The notes under the pieces: generated by a model | Seen by the model: only the letters and a program-made list of their open reading frames with translations | Databases searched by the model: none | Told to the model about the DNA's origin: nothing | Program-made: the position numbers and the translations under genes | NCBI RefSeq assembly: GCF_022539315.1 | Contig: NC_066338.1 | Location: 3,844,001-3,908,000, forward strand | Source: Serinus canaria | Lineage: Eukaryota; Chordata; Aves; Passeriformes; Fringillidae | DNA: 64,000 nucleotides | Direction of reading: 5' to 3' | Part shown: piece after piece, positions 39,001 to 50,500 of the stretch | How positions within the stretch are numbered: position 1 is the stretch's first letter | Layout of the letters: each line of letters begins with the position of its first letter

Positions 39001-41205
39001 AAATGCTTTCATTTGAAAACACCTTGGAGAGGGCCCAGAGATCTCCCAAGGTGGGGTTTTGAGGCCTCAGGCACATGACTACTACATACGGAAAAGGAGC
39101 TCTGTGCTGTTGTGGTGGTTTTGCATCACGGAAGTGATGTCCTAAGAGAAGCTGCTAGCAGTTTTCTTTGTATCTGACAAAAACCCAACCAGTAATTAGC
39201 TTTGAGCACTGACCATCTGTTAAACCACTAAGGAAACTGTACATGCCTCTGTGAAGAAAAATGTTAAAGATGAAAAAGCCTGGGAGGGTCTCTTTCCCTT
39301 CTGACTGGCAAACAGAAAACAAGGCTGACCCAGTCCCCATCGCAACTGGGGCGAGCTGGGCTGCTCCTGCCATGGGGCCGGGCCCCTTCCCAGGGACCCC
39401 GCCAGGCCCCATCGGCTGCCGGGCAGGGCAGGGGTGGCCGCAGGGCCGAGGCCGGGCCGGGCCATGGCTGCAGTTCCAACATCTGGGCACTGCTGAGCCC
39501 TGCCCCGCTGCCAGCCCGGGCCGAGCCAGGATCCGCCGGGCCCCAGGAGCAGTCCCGGGCCGGGCCGGTTCGGCCAAGGTTCTGCCACCACTGGGGTTCA
39601 TCCGCAACCCCCAGGCAGGGGGAGGAGAAGCCATCGGTCCCCGGCCGTGCTGCTGCTGTGTTCTGGCCTGGCTGCTGAGATCCTGGCCCTGCCCCAGCGC
39701 AGCCCATCCTGACACAGCCCCAGCGCAGCCGCTGCAGAAACCTCCATTGTAAAACAGCTCCAGCCGCAAGGACCGAGCCCAGCCGGGGTCACGGAACCAT
39801 CTGCAGGCCCCGGGTGAGATGTGAACTCTTTCAGTGCTTCCATCCTCCCTCGAGTGATAGAAAAGGACAAAGAGCAGGCACATAGAGGAGCAACATGAAG
39901 TCACTGAGGTCAGTGAAGGGGAAGTTGAGTCCCAGATAGGAGGGATGAGGAAATGCCTTGATCTTGGGGCTGAAATCCTCTTGTAAAGCTGTGGAGAAGG
40001 ATGCAATTGATCCATCCGACTCTCTTTTTCCCTATAACGCCTTGAAAAGTTGGGGAGAGGACTTGTTCAGAAAAGGCCTCCATGCAAAAATGAGCAAATG
40101 TTGAAGTGGCTGTGATCCCATGAGAAGTTTGAACAGAGAAAGAGAGCAGAGTGATGAGACCCTCTGCCCTCATGGAGAGAAGATGATCTCTGTTCTCAGA
40201 GATGAAGATGATTTCAGAAAGAGATGAAGAGAACCTTTGCTCTAAAAACAGTTCATCTTGAAACTAATACCCTGTAAGCTGACATAGCCCATAAACACAG
40301 CTGTGCGAAAAGCTGTGACAAAATGGGAGGGACTTCATGATTGCAGATTTTCTGGGTGGCTGCCATTCATGGAAATTGAGAATCGCAAGAGAACTGTTTT
40401 CTCTTGGGAAAGTCTCCATAGCTTTAAAGAGAGGTGCCTCCCTCTAAGTGAACTAAAGAAAGACTATTCTAGAGGTGGTAAACTGACTGAAAATTTTAGG
40501 TTGGGTCTCTTTACATTGTCAGTAAGGAAGAAAAGGTTGTAGGGAGAGGAGAAGTGTTCTGAAAGTTTTGTTCTGATTTTTATGACTCTTTTTTTTAGTT
40601 AATATTAATCAATTTTTCTTTATACCCTTCTAAAGTTTTGAACCTACATTGCCTTTCTCCTAATCCTATCTCACAGCAGGAAATGAGTAAGGATATTCTA
40701 CAGAGTGCACTGGTAATTAGCCAGCACTGAACCCACCAAAATAATTGCTGCATTGTCCAAGAAATCTCAAATTGGCGAACCAAAACTGCTACAGAAATAT
40801 TTCCGATGAACTGCATGAGAGCAGAGGGAAATCAAGGCAGAGCCATGGTTTTTCAGGACTTCATACATCGTAATGAGCCCCGTGGTGCACTTGGAGCTGA
40901 GCCCTTGAACCTGAGAGCCTTAAATGAGATTGCACAAACCTTTCCAGGAGTCAAAGTCAGAAGTGTGGGAATCCACAAAATCAGATGGTTTTGGGAAAGC
41001 TGCAAAAGGCAGGCCTCAGAGACAGCAGAACTGTGATTAGAGCTAAGCAGTAGTCATGTGATAGGTCAGCAGAAAAATTATTTAAAAAGTTAAAAAGCAA
41101 GGACAAATAGAACAATGGTCCGTGTATTAACGCTTCTCTAGGATAACTTCCTAAGCTGCAGAAAAGTTTATCTAGCAAGATATTAGGAAGTTTGAAGCTT
41201 AATAA
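39001..41205. other. Intergenic, no gene recognised
   Basis: A GC-rich block at about 39290-39800 (proline, alanine and glycine-rich in every frame) gives a 286-codon minus-strand open frame at 39155-40015. It has no recognisable domain and is most likely a composition effect. The remainder is AT-balanced unique-looking sequence with short open frames only. A segment at about 40870-40980 resembles the ~153-bp repeat found at 41540-42110. Confidence 0.6.
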
Positions 41206-41511
41206 TGTAGCTCTGTGCATTGTGTTTTAAGGCTTACAAGCAGGCATTGTATTCAAAATAAGCAAACATTGTTTTAACCAAAGGTACGTGTCCTTATAGT
41301 GGTTGGATGGAACCACTGTCAATATGCTTTTGCTTTGTGTGATGGGTCAAAAAAGTTATAAAGTAAGTTGTAACATTAAGTTCTTTGCTGCCTGGGATGT
41401 GAGCTGCTTGCATCTTCCCATTGTCTTAGCCATGTAATGAGACTGATGCTGAAAAATAAAACAGCTCAAGGCACGTTCCACAGCAGTCCCGTCCCATTTG
41501 TGATTTGTACA
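41206..41511 (+). mobile_element. Candidate solo LTR, alpharetrovirus-like layout
   Basis: Begins TGTAGCTCTGTGCATTG and ends GATTTGTACA. It contains GGTTGGATGGAACCACTG (41299-41316), similar in kind and position to the U3 of avian leukosis-type LTRs, then TTATAAAG (about 41354) and AATAAA (about 41454-41459). No clear target-site duplication is seen, so the ends are tentative. Confidence 0.45.
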
Positions 41512-41539
41512 TAGCCCCCGGCCGGCGATAAGAAGAAAA

Positions 41540-42110
41540 TCGCAAAGTGTCTCAAGGCATGAATGGGCCCCACTGAGGTCCATCCCCAACACAGGCTCCT
41601 CATGGACTACTGGGAGGAGAGAACTGAAGGCCAGGATTGCGCAAAAACATCTCAGAGATTCAGTGTGGAAAGGAAAATCCAAAGTACCTTAAAAACCTTG
41701 AGTATTTCAGAGCATTAATGAGCCCCACTGAGTGTCAGTACAAAGCTCTCAAGGGACTCATTAAAGCAGATAATTGGGGCCATGATTGCACAAATCTCTC
41801 ACTGAGTCTGTATCAAAAAGGGAAACACCAAGTACCTTAAAATAACTGAAGTACCTTGAAGCATTAATGAGCCCCACTGAGTGTTGTTACTGACAAAGCC
41901 TCTCCAGGGACTAATTACAGCAGATAATTGGAGGCCATGATTGCACAAACCTCTCAGAGACTCCAAGGCAAAAGCCAAACCCAAAGTCCTTTGAAAAACC
42001 TGCAGTCCCTGGGAGCATTCAGGAGCCCACAGGGCAATTGCTGAGCAAGGCTCCCCAGGGACTCCTTCCAGCAGATCCTTGAGGCCACTGGGATGTGGGC
42101 TAGGGGGGGA
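41540..42110. repeat. Diverged tandem repeat, ~150-156-bp period
   Basis: The landmark AGCATTAATGAGCCCCACTG recurs at 41555 (altered), 41711, 41861 and 42014 (altered), giving spacings of 156, 150 and 153 bp. Each copy continues with CTCCAGGGACT and GCAGATAATTGG..CATGATTGCACAAA-like segments. Related single copies occur at about 40870 and 49910. Confidence 0.8.
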
Positions 42111-43590
42111 TGCTGAGGGCAGGACAAGGGGCTGACAGTGCCCAGCCTGGCTGGGGCTGTGCCAGGAGGCCCCAGTGCCTGAGGACAAGGTGTCTCCTCC
42201 CAGCCCTTGGTGGCACAGACCCTGCTGTGCCCCAGGGCACCAAGACTTGGCTTCTCTTTGTCCCCACCTGTCATCACTGCCTCCAGTTCTCTGTTCTGCC
42301 TGGGGCCTGGGGACACTTTCTCAGTCGTGTCCCTCAGTGGGATCCATTACAAGTCCAAGAAACTTTGGAGTTGGATTCTGACTTGGAGTTCTGGACAGGT
42401 TTCTTCAGCTCCCTCTGAGGGACTGATGTGCAGGGCTTGAGCACAAAGCCCCAGAGGGTGATTAAAGTCCTTGTGCTGTGGCTGTGCTGCTGAGCTGGGC
42501 CGGGCTCCTGGCACAGAGGCAGCTCCTGGTAACCAAGAAGAGCTTCCAAAGCACATTTCTCTTGATGAGCAACTCTTTTGCCCAGCCCAGCAGGGCTGGG
42601 GCACTGGCTGCAGAAACCGTGGGCACAGCACAGAGGCACAGAGAGCTTCAATCAGGCAGGGCTGGGAAGGTGCTGAGAAGCGCCTGGGGCACAATCCCTG
42701 CCAGCCCTTGGCACAGGAACCTCTGGCTGCAGGACAATGCAGCTGCACATCCTGCAGTGATCTCCTAAAGCTGGAACATCCCATTGCTTACAGACCCTGT
42801 GAGTACATTCTCTGATTGTGTCTTGTGCAGAGCAGCTAGGGGTGCCCAGGGCTGTCCTGCAGAGCAGGGTCCTGCAGCCCAGGGCGCTGTGCTGGGGCAG
42901 GGACTCTGCTGCCTGCCCGGAACAGCTCTCTGCCAGCCCTGGCAGCTGGTCCCAGATCTGGGAGAAAAGGTCTGGATAAGGGGACAGATGGTAAGCCTTG
43001 GAAATGTTCTCCTTGTGTGGGGAGGATGCTGCATTGTTCAGGACTGCTCGCAGAATGACATTTAACTGCAGAACATTTTCAAGTGGATTATATAGGGAGC
43101 ACAGCAAGTCAGGGATTGCATCAAGTGGGAAAAATCTGCTTTTTTAATATACTGCTCTGGGTTGCCTGGTTGGGAAATTACCCATAGATATTCATCTCTC
43201 AGTTAAAGTTAAGAAAAATAAAAATTCTCTCTTATAATAACAAATAGGGCAGCAAGAGAAATCTACACAGGGCCCATCACAGGCAGCATCAGTGTCGCTT
43301 TCCGGCCTCCCCAGGGTTGCTCTGGAATTGCTATCAGAGCCTGCAGAGCCAGAGCTGCCCCTAGAGAAGTGCCTGAGCTGGGAGGGGTCTGCAGGGCAGA
43401 GCTGAGCCCCCAGGGCTGGGCTGGGCTCTGGCAGCACTGGCAGGGCCCAGCCCTGGGCACAGAGAAGCAGCTGCTGGCAGGGACAGCCCCAGGCAGCAGA
43501 GCCCTGGTCAGGCAGTGAGGGGAAACTGCTCACAGGCTTTGATGGGATATTTAAAGTCCTCTCCAAACCCAACTTGATTACTTTTCTTTC
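42111..43590. other. Region upstream of the olfactory receptor; no gene recognised
   Basis: GC-rich sequence with many CAGGGCTG and CTGCAGG motifs and no protein domain in any frame. The last 100 bp has a TATTTAAAG element and a pyrimidine tract leading to the acceptor at 43591-43592, so it probably contains the 5'-UTR intron of the receptor gene. Any promoter and 5' exon cannot be placed. Confidence 0.5.
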
Positions 43591-43592
43591 AG
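43591..43592 (+). other. Predicted 3' splice site of OR 5'-UTR intron
   Basis: ACTTTTCTTTCAG, a good pyrimidine tract with AG at 43591-43592, lies 23 bases before the chosen start codon. Olfactory receptors normally have an intronless coding exon preceded by a noncoding exon. Confidence 0.55.
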
Positions 43593-43615
43593 ATCCCCAT
43601 GCCAAGGCACTGGAA

Positions 43616-44524
43616 ATGTCGAACAGCAGCTCCATCAGCCACTTCCTCCTGCTGGCATTGGCAGACACACGGCAGCTGCAGCTCCTGCACTTCTGCCTCT
43701 CCCTCCTGGGCAACGGCCTCATCATCAGCACCGTAGCCTGTGGCCACCACCTGCACATACCCATGTTCTTCTTCCTGCTCAACCTGGCCCTCACTGACCT
43801 GGGCTCCATCTGCACTGTCCCCAAAGCCATGCACAATTCCCTCTGGGACACCACGACTATCTCCTACACAGGATGTGCTGCACAGCTCTTTTTCTTTATG
43901 TTTTTCCTCTCAGCTGAGTATTTCCTCCTAACCATCATGTGCTACAACTGCTACGTGTCCATCTGCAAACCCCTGCACTATGGGACCCTCCTGGGCAGCA
44001 GAGCTTGTGCCCACATGGCAGCAGCTGCCTGGGCCAGTGCCTTTCTCACTGCTCTGCTGCACACAGCCAATACATTTTCCCTGCCCCTGTGCCATGGCAA
44101 TGCCCTAGGCCAGTTCTTCTGTGAAATCCCACAGATCCTCAAGCTCTCCTGCTCTAAATCTTACCTCAGGGAACTTGGGCTTCTTGATGTTGGTGCCTGT
44201 TTCAGTTTTGGTTGGTTTGTGTTCATTGTTTTCTCCTATGTGCAGATCTTCAGGGCTGTGCTGAGGATCCCCTCTGAGCAGGGACAGCACAAAGCCTTTT
44301 CCACCTGCCTCCCTCACCTGGCCGTGGTCTCCATGTTCATCAGCACTGCAGCATTTGCTCACCTGAAGCCCCCCTCCATCTTGTCCCCATCCCTGGATCT
44401 GGGCCTGTCAGTTTTGTACTCGGTGGTGCCTCCAGCCCTGAACCCCCTCATCTACAGCCTGAGGAACCAAGAGCTCAAGGCTGCAGTGTGGAGACTGATG
44501 ACTGGATGCTTTCAGAATCATTAA
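43616..44524 (+). CDS. Olfactory receptor, family 14-like, 302 aa, DRY motif altered
   Basis: A single-exon, seven-helix odorant GPCR of the plasma membrane of olfactory neurons. The start at 43616 gives MSNSSSISHF, with an N-glycosylation site at Asn3; an in-frame ATG 42 bases upstream lies before the predicted acceptor. Family marks include LLGNG in TM1, HIPMFFFLLNLALTDL in TM2, the TM3 cysteine in YTGCAAQ, the loop CHGNALGQFFCEIP, KAFSTCLPHL in TM6 and PALNPLIYSLRN in TM7. The CEIPQILKLSC segment is typical of the songbird-expanded family 14 (gamma-c) receptors. Oddity: the usual MAYDRYV-type motif at the end of TM3 reads MCYNCYVSICKPLHY, so both Asp and Arg are replaced. The frame is otherwise complete with a TAA stop. 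It may be a recent pseudogene or a functional variant. Confidence 0.92.
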   Translation: MSNSSSISHFLLLALADTRQLQLLHFCLSLLGNGLIISTVACGHHLHIPMFFFLLNLALTDLGSICTVPKAMHNSLWDTTTISYTGCAAQLFFFMFFLSAEYFLLTIMCYNCYVSICKPLHYGTLLGSRACAHMAAAAWASAFLTALLHTANTFSLPLCHGNALGQFFCEIPQILKLSCSKSYLRELGLLDVGACFSFGWFVFIVFSYVQIFRAVLRIPSEQGQHKAFSTCLPHLAVVSMFISTAAFAHLKPPSILSPSLDLGLSVLYSVVPPALNPLIYSLRNQELKAAVWRLMTGCFQNH

Positions 44525-44554
44525 AGTGCTGGCCAATTTCTGCCAATCACTTGT

Positions 44555-44560
44555 AATAAA
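44555..44560 (+). terminator. Polyadenylation signal of the OR gene
   Basis: AATAAA 31 bases after the stop codon, the only one nearby. Confidence 0.6.
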
Positions 44561-46065
44561 GATTATCTTTGATACTTCTAGTTGGTTTGGTTGTGGGTTT
44601 TTATCATATTGCTCACAAAGAAATGTCATTGTTTGTGCCATTTCTCATTTTGGTTATCTCCACCTTCTCTCTGGCCACAGACTATATCAATGAGGGGCTG
44701 TGCTCTTGGCGGCTTTAAAGGAACAAAAGGATCTCCCAGCAAAGTTTTCTGCACAGATGCCCTTTTGTTGCCTTCTCTGGAGCTGCAGCAGTAATGTCTG
44801 TGTACAGAGCTGGGGGCAGACCAGTGCTGGCACAGCAGCTGTGGCCAGCAGCAGCAGCACTTGGTGTTGCCAGTGCTGCTCCTATGGCCCTGCCCCACTG
44901 CCCTCTTGGCCCTGGTGTTGCTGTAGGGACTGAGTGCTCTCGGGGCCAGGCACAGTCCTGGGGGTGGCAGTGCCAGGGCTGCAGCAGGGACAGGCCATGG
45001 GCACTGCTGGGGCAGTGCTGATGCCCCAGGCCAGGCCCTGGGGACTCCAGGCTCCTTGCCCAGGCTCTCTCAATAACACGGCCAGGCCAATGCTCAGCAC
45101 AGAAAACCCCCGTGAGCAGCCCCAGGGTGGCTGTGGGCAGGCTGGGGGCAAACAGCATGGCTGGTGCTCTGCAAGGGCCCTGGGGGAGATGGGAAGGAGC
45201 AGCAGAACAGGGGCTGATCCATCCCCAGTGTGCTGGACAGCCCAGGGCAGCGTCCCAGAGCATCCTCATGGAGCTGCCAACAACATCCCCCCCTCTGCAG
45301 CCCTGGCCTCTCCCCCAGCTCAGACAGGTGCCCCATCCTTGCAGGCACAGACACGGCAGCACTGGCTCAGGAGCCCCTGTTTGCATTGCACAGAGCAGGG
45401 GGAGCACCCCCATGCTGTTGGTGTGGGGACATGAACCTGAGGGAGCACAAATGCCATCAGCCCCTGGGGCCAGGCAGGTCTGGGGGACACCAGGGAAACC
45501 ACTCAGCTTTGTCCTGGCCTCTGCAGTCAGCCAGAAAGTTTGTTCCCATCAGCTGGGACTTTCCTGTCCCACTGCAGATGCTGTTTATCTGATCCTGGAA
45601 GCCACCCCCAGCATTTCCTTGGCTTCATCTTTGCTTTCTTTACACTTCCCGCCACAAATTTCTTATTATTGCCCACCCCTGTTCCTTCCCCTGCCAACAG
45701 CCCATCCCTGTTTGCCCTTTCCTCTCTGGCCCCTCTCTCCATTGCAGTTCCTGCCTTGGCACCATGGGAACGTCCCTTGGGGAGCAGGATCATCCTACAA
45801 GTGCTGCAGGAATTGTCTGCAGGCTCCTGCAGTGCCTCCTGCTGCTCCCTTGCCACAGGCACCCCAGGCCATTGGGGCCCATCTGGGCTGCTGTGTCTGC
45901 CTCTGGGGCTCCCTGTTCTGGGCAATGAGGAGCAGCTGCAGAGGCTCTGCAGGACTGACAGGATGGGCTTTGGGACTGGCAGGAGAAGCTGAGGGACCTG
46001 GGCTGCTGGAGCTTCTGAAGAGGAGGCCCAGGGCTCATCATGTACCTGCTCCAAGGGTGCTTGCA
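44561..46065. other. Intergenic, no gene recognised
   Basis: GC-rich between 44800 and 45500, then pyrimidine-rich. Open frames on both strands (for example 45112-46131 plus and 44715-45413 minus) lack start context and any known domain. I interpret this as old repeat-derived sequence. Confidence 0.5.
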
Positions 46066-46440
46066 GAGAATCACAGAATCAGCAAGGTTGGAAAAGACCT
46101 TGGAAATCATCAAGTCCAACCTCTGCCCTGACAGTGCCTTGTCTCTCCTGAGCATCCTCTTCCCTCAGATAAAACAACCCCTGCTCCCTCAACCTCTCCT
46201 CACAGGACTTGTGCTCCAGACCCCTCCCCAGCCTTGTTACCCTACTCTGGACACGCTCCAGCCCCTCCATGTCTTTCCTAAATTGGGGTCCCCAGAAATG
46301 GACACAGCCCTCGAGGTGCTGCCCAGCCAGTGCTGACCACAGGGGAAAACCTGTTGAACCTCTCCTTGCTGGATTTGGTCCCTGGATCCAGCCTGTCCAG
46401 GGCCCTGTGCATATCTCTCCTACCCACTAGCAGACCTACA
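46066..46440 (-). mobile_element. CR1 LINE 3' fragment
   Basis: Starts with AGAATCACAGAATCAGCAAGG then GGTTGGAAAAGACCTTGGAA and ATCAAGTCCAACC, the reverse complement of the CR1 3' end. It continues with GACACGCTCCAGCCCCTCCA and CCAGAAATGGACACAGCCCT. 5'-truncated as usual. Confidence 0.9.
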
Positions 46441-46444
46441 CTCC

Positions 46445-47450
46445 CAGCCAACCTGGTGCCACCACGGTTCCATGAGGCCCCAGAGTGTCACAATGGTCTC
46501 AGGAATTCCATGAGGCCTCCCAGTGTCACAATGTCCCTTCTGGTTTCATGGGATACCTTGGGGTCATAAAGTACTTAGATCCTTGGGCCCTGCAGTGTCA
46601 TAATGGTGCTGTGGTCCCCCCCAAGGCCCTGCAGTGTCACAATGGATCCTTGGTTCCATGAGGTCTGGTGGTGCAGCAATGCTCTCCTTGGTTCCACAGT
46701 GTCACAACGGCCTCTTGATCCCAAGGCCACCACAGTGTTAAACATGTTTCCTTCATTCCACGAGTCCCTGAGAAGCAGCATTGGCCCCTTGTTTCCATGG
46801 GGCCCTGCAGTGTCACAATGGCCCCAACATGACACCAGGTCCTGCTCTGTCACAATGCTCTGCAAGGTTCCACAAGGCCCTGCAGGGTCACAGTGGCCTC
46901 TTGGTTCTATGAGGCTTCAGAGGGCCACAAGGAATTCCTTGGTGCTGCAATGCTACAAAGGAGCCCTGCTGACACAAGATCCTGCAGTGTCACCAGGGAC
47001 CCTTGGTTCCATGGGGCACCACAATGTCACAATTGTTCCCTCAGTTCCCAGAGTCCTTGCAATGGAGCAATGGCCCCTTGATTCCTTTGTCCCCAGGCTC
47101 TCCGAAAGGTCTCCTTGGTTCTGCAGTGACACAATGGCCCCTTGGTTCAACAAGGCCCTGCAGTGTCACAGTGGCCTCTGTGGTTCCACCAGGACCCAGA
47201 CTGTCACCATGGACTCCTTGCTTCCATTCAGCCCCACAGTGTCACCATGGCCCCTTGGCTCTGTGCTGCCATGTTGTACACAGTGTCACCATGGTCCTCT
47301 CAGTGCCACCACGCCCTGCAGTGTAACAATGGCCCCTTGGCTCTGTGCTGCCATGTCATACACAGTGTCACCATGGTCCTCTAAGTGCTACCAGGCCCCG
47401 CAGTGTCCCAACGGCCCCTGGCTTCCCCAGGGCCCTGCAGTGTCACAATC
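46445..47450. repeat. Diverged minisatellite, ~40-bp period
   Basis: About 25 imperfect copies of TCCATGAGGCCCTGCAGTGT followed by CACAATGGCCCCTTGG. Spacing between CAGTGTCACAATGG landmarks is mostly near 40 bp, with many indels. Open frames across it are incidental. Confidence 0.85.
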
Positions 47451-47451
47451 A

Positions 47452-47560
47452 CCAGTGAATCAGCCAGGCTGGAAAAGATCTTGGAGGGCATCAAGTCCAG
47501 CCTGGGACCCAACACCACCTTGTCACACAGACCAGAGCACTCACTTTATATGGTTTCTAT
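47452..47560 (-). mobile_element. CR1 LINE 3' fragment (short)
   Basis: GAATCAGCCAGGCTGGAAAA, then GATCTTGGAGGGCATCAAGT and CCAGCCTGGGACCCAACACC match the CR1 3' end on the minus strand; truncated after about 100 bp. Confidence 0.85.
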
Positions 47561-50500
47561 TTGAGCTAGGTCTTACGAGCTCTCAGAGAACCCATCATAC
47601 CTGAGATAGCCCAGATACCTCAAATGGCATGAAATTAACAGGATGGCTTCTGAGGTAGTGCAGGAAAAAGAAAAGTTTCAAAAAAGGCAAAATTACAAAG
47701 CTTTTGCAGTGATAATCTGACCTAGGGGCAAGAGGTTCTTGCTCCTGCTAAAAAATCCCCAAATAGTGATTATTTCTTTTGTTCTCTTCTTTTTCTAGTT
47801 CATTATTTAGGCAGGACCTTTTGGCTTCTGTCTAATTGGGTGGCTTTAGTTTTGAGGTGAAGTCCAAAAGGTCCTATGTGGTGTCTTTTTACCAAATTGA
47901 GGAGAGAAAATTCTGGGCTTTTTTCCTTTTTAAGGAGACACCTTAATCAAGACTCTTCATGGTAGGGACTGTGCCACCATGGCTGGGCCAGCACAGGACC
48001 ACAAAGGGGCCACGCAGCCGCTGCCGGGGCTGACAGCAAGGCCAGGCACACACAGGCAATTGCTGAGCATGGCCTGTGCTGGCCAGGGCTGACTGTGCCA
48101 AAGGCAGAGCTCAGCTGCCCTTGGGGGCTGCAGGAACAGTCCAGAGCCCAAAGAGCCTCCATGGCTGTGCTGGAGACCAAGGCTGGAGCAGGGAAATGCA
48201 GGCTTGGTCTGCTGGGATGGGGAGGGCATTGAATTCCAGCACACACCTCAGCTCTCTGATGATCCTGGCACCATGCTGGGCCCTGTTCCAGATTGGAGCA
48301 GAGCAGATGTTGATAGGACAGGAGCCCTGGGGGGCTGTCAGGGACCTGCAGCTTGCAAAGTGCTCCGCTCTCTCTTAGGTGCTCTCGGAGAGATCCAGTC
48401 GCAGCTGGGCACCTCAGGGCACTGCCTGTTCATGGGCACACAGCTGATGTCTGTCTGGAAAGGGGCAAAGGTGTTAATACCTGTTAGTTTCATAAAATAC
48501 AAGTGAATCTTTATTATCTGGGTCACTTGAGTACTCTTAAGCAATAGTAGAGTTTTCCAACCAGGAACAGGTATTTCCTCAAAGTATACTGATGACAGGA
48601 GAAGAAATACAAATCTTCCAATCTACTTGTGTCACCAGTGTTCAGTCTGTTATTTAATTTGTCTTTTCTATCCGGTGTTTCCAGCTCTCCTGTTGAAATG
48701 GCCATGTCTAAGGACATCTCTTCTTCACTAGGCCTGCTGGAGCTTCATTCGTCCCATTGCTCCCAGATTTCCTCCTCCAGATGCTCTGTGGTCATCCAAG
48801 GGCCTCTCAGCTGACTGGTTTCTTGCTTTGAGCTGCAGGGAGGTGTCCAATTTTTCTGAAGTTAAATAAATATGTCAATAATCATCATCTTAATTGTTTT
48901 TATATCTATCACCCAATTACCTTTTCTAATGTCTTAGTCTAAAACTGTTCCTGTACAGAAATCCCTTGGTGGACATGTCAGATGCTGCTGGGACATCCCA
49001 GAGAGCTGAGGGAAGGGCTGTGATGGTTTTTGAACTGTTCCAATGTTCAGCTTGTTTCTTGGCAAGAAACCTTTCTGTGCCTCTAAATGTCACTCAGAGC
49101 ATCCCTGAGCCCAAAGGACACAAACCTGATGAGTTGTGGTTCCCACTGCAGGGGCTGCACTTGGACCTTGGCCCTGCACAGGAGAGCTCTTCATCCCCTT
49201 CCTCTCTTTTCCTCCCTCTGGGCATGGAGGGAGCTCCTGACTTCAGTGTGTGACTGGTGTGTGCAAAGAGCAAATCTGGGCACAATTGGGGCAGGGAGGG
49301 TTTGGGGAGAACCTTGGGATCTGTGCTGGGCACAGAAGGTGTTTTCCATTGCTCTGAGACTGTCTGCTGTGGAAATCGGATCTAATATCCAGCAGAGGAA
49401 TGACTTGTGTATTTGCTGGAGCTGTGCCTTCCCTTGGCTTTGTTGGCTGACAATAAAAGAACATCCCTCTGTGTCTTGGCAGCTCCTTCTCCAAGGAAAG
49501 CAGGTGGGAGTTGGAGCCAAGGAGCTGAAAGCTGCAGGTGCAGCCTGGGCTGGAGGGAGCTCAGATTTGCACAAGGCTGCTCTGAGTGCCAGGGCTTGGA
49601 TGGGGGAAATGGTGGGGTGGGGGTAGGGACAGAGTCTGATTGATTGTCAGCCATTATAGGGTCTTGATTTTCATATCTATTCAAACTGCATGAGGAGGTA
49701 CTTGGATTCCATGTCAACTGTTGATTGCACATATCAATTTATTAACAGGGAAAGAAAAACCTAAACAGGACCTAGGAAATCTTTTCTCACTGTCTTTTTA
49801 AACACAACATATTCAGTTTGAATACACTACTGAAAGCTGTCCACTTAACCACAAAGGATTTGAAAATTAAAATCAAATTATCCCCAGAGGCTTGGCTTGA
49901 TAAGGTGTTCTGAATGTTAATGAGCCCTGGGGCACTAAATTCCTGCACTGAAGAGCTAAAGGCTGAACAAGCCTCTGGAGCAGTGAAATTCAGCAGCAGC
50001 CCTCAAGGTGCTGAGGATGTCAGCAGCCCCCACTGAGGCCATCCCTGCCCAGAGCCCGTGGGGGAATGGGCAGACAAGGAGAGCGTCCCTGGGGCTGGGG
50101 CAGCACAACTCAGAGGCACCAGGGGCTCCAGCTGGGAAATGGAGTGTGGAATGGGGCTGGGAAAGCCCTGCCTGGGCTGGGCCAAGCAGGACAGACAAGC
50201 CCTGACTCCCATGCCCTTAAAAAATTCTGTCAAGGACACATTTAAAAGGAATTACAATTTTTTGTGTTCTCTGAGTAGGATGTTTTGGAGAACTATAAAT
50301 AAGAGATTGTGAGGAGCTCAAAAGAACAAAACAGCCTTTACTGAGAACTTTAGAAAAATAGGAAGAACTTTGTCAGAGCGGTAATTATGACAGTGTAGTG
50401 GTTTTGGTTTGTTGATTCAAGATTTTTTTAATCTTGACATTTCCTAATTAATGTATTGATGAGTGTGGTGGGTTTTCGTGCCAGTTAATTATTTATGCAT

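Noticed and set aside
39155..40015. 286-codon minus-strand open frame in a GC-rich block
   Set aside because: Low-complexity P/G/A composition with no domain; overlapping frames on both strands are equally open.
44715..45413. 232-codon minus-strand open frame downstream of the OR gene
   Set aside because: Cysteine- and proline-rich but no recognisable domain, no splice or promoter evidence; probably old repeat-derived GC-rich sequence.
46603..47604. 333-codon plus-strand open frame
   Set aside because: Covers the ~40-bp minisatellite and a CR1 end; the open frame is a repeat effect.
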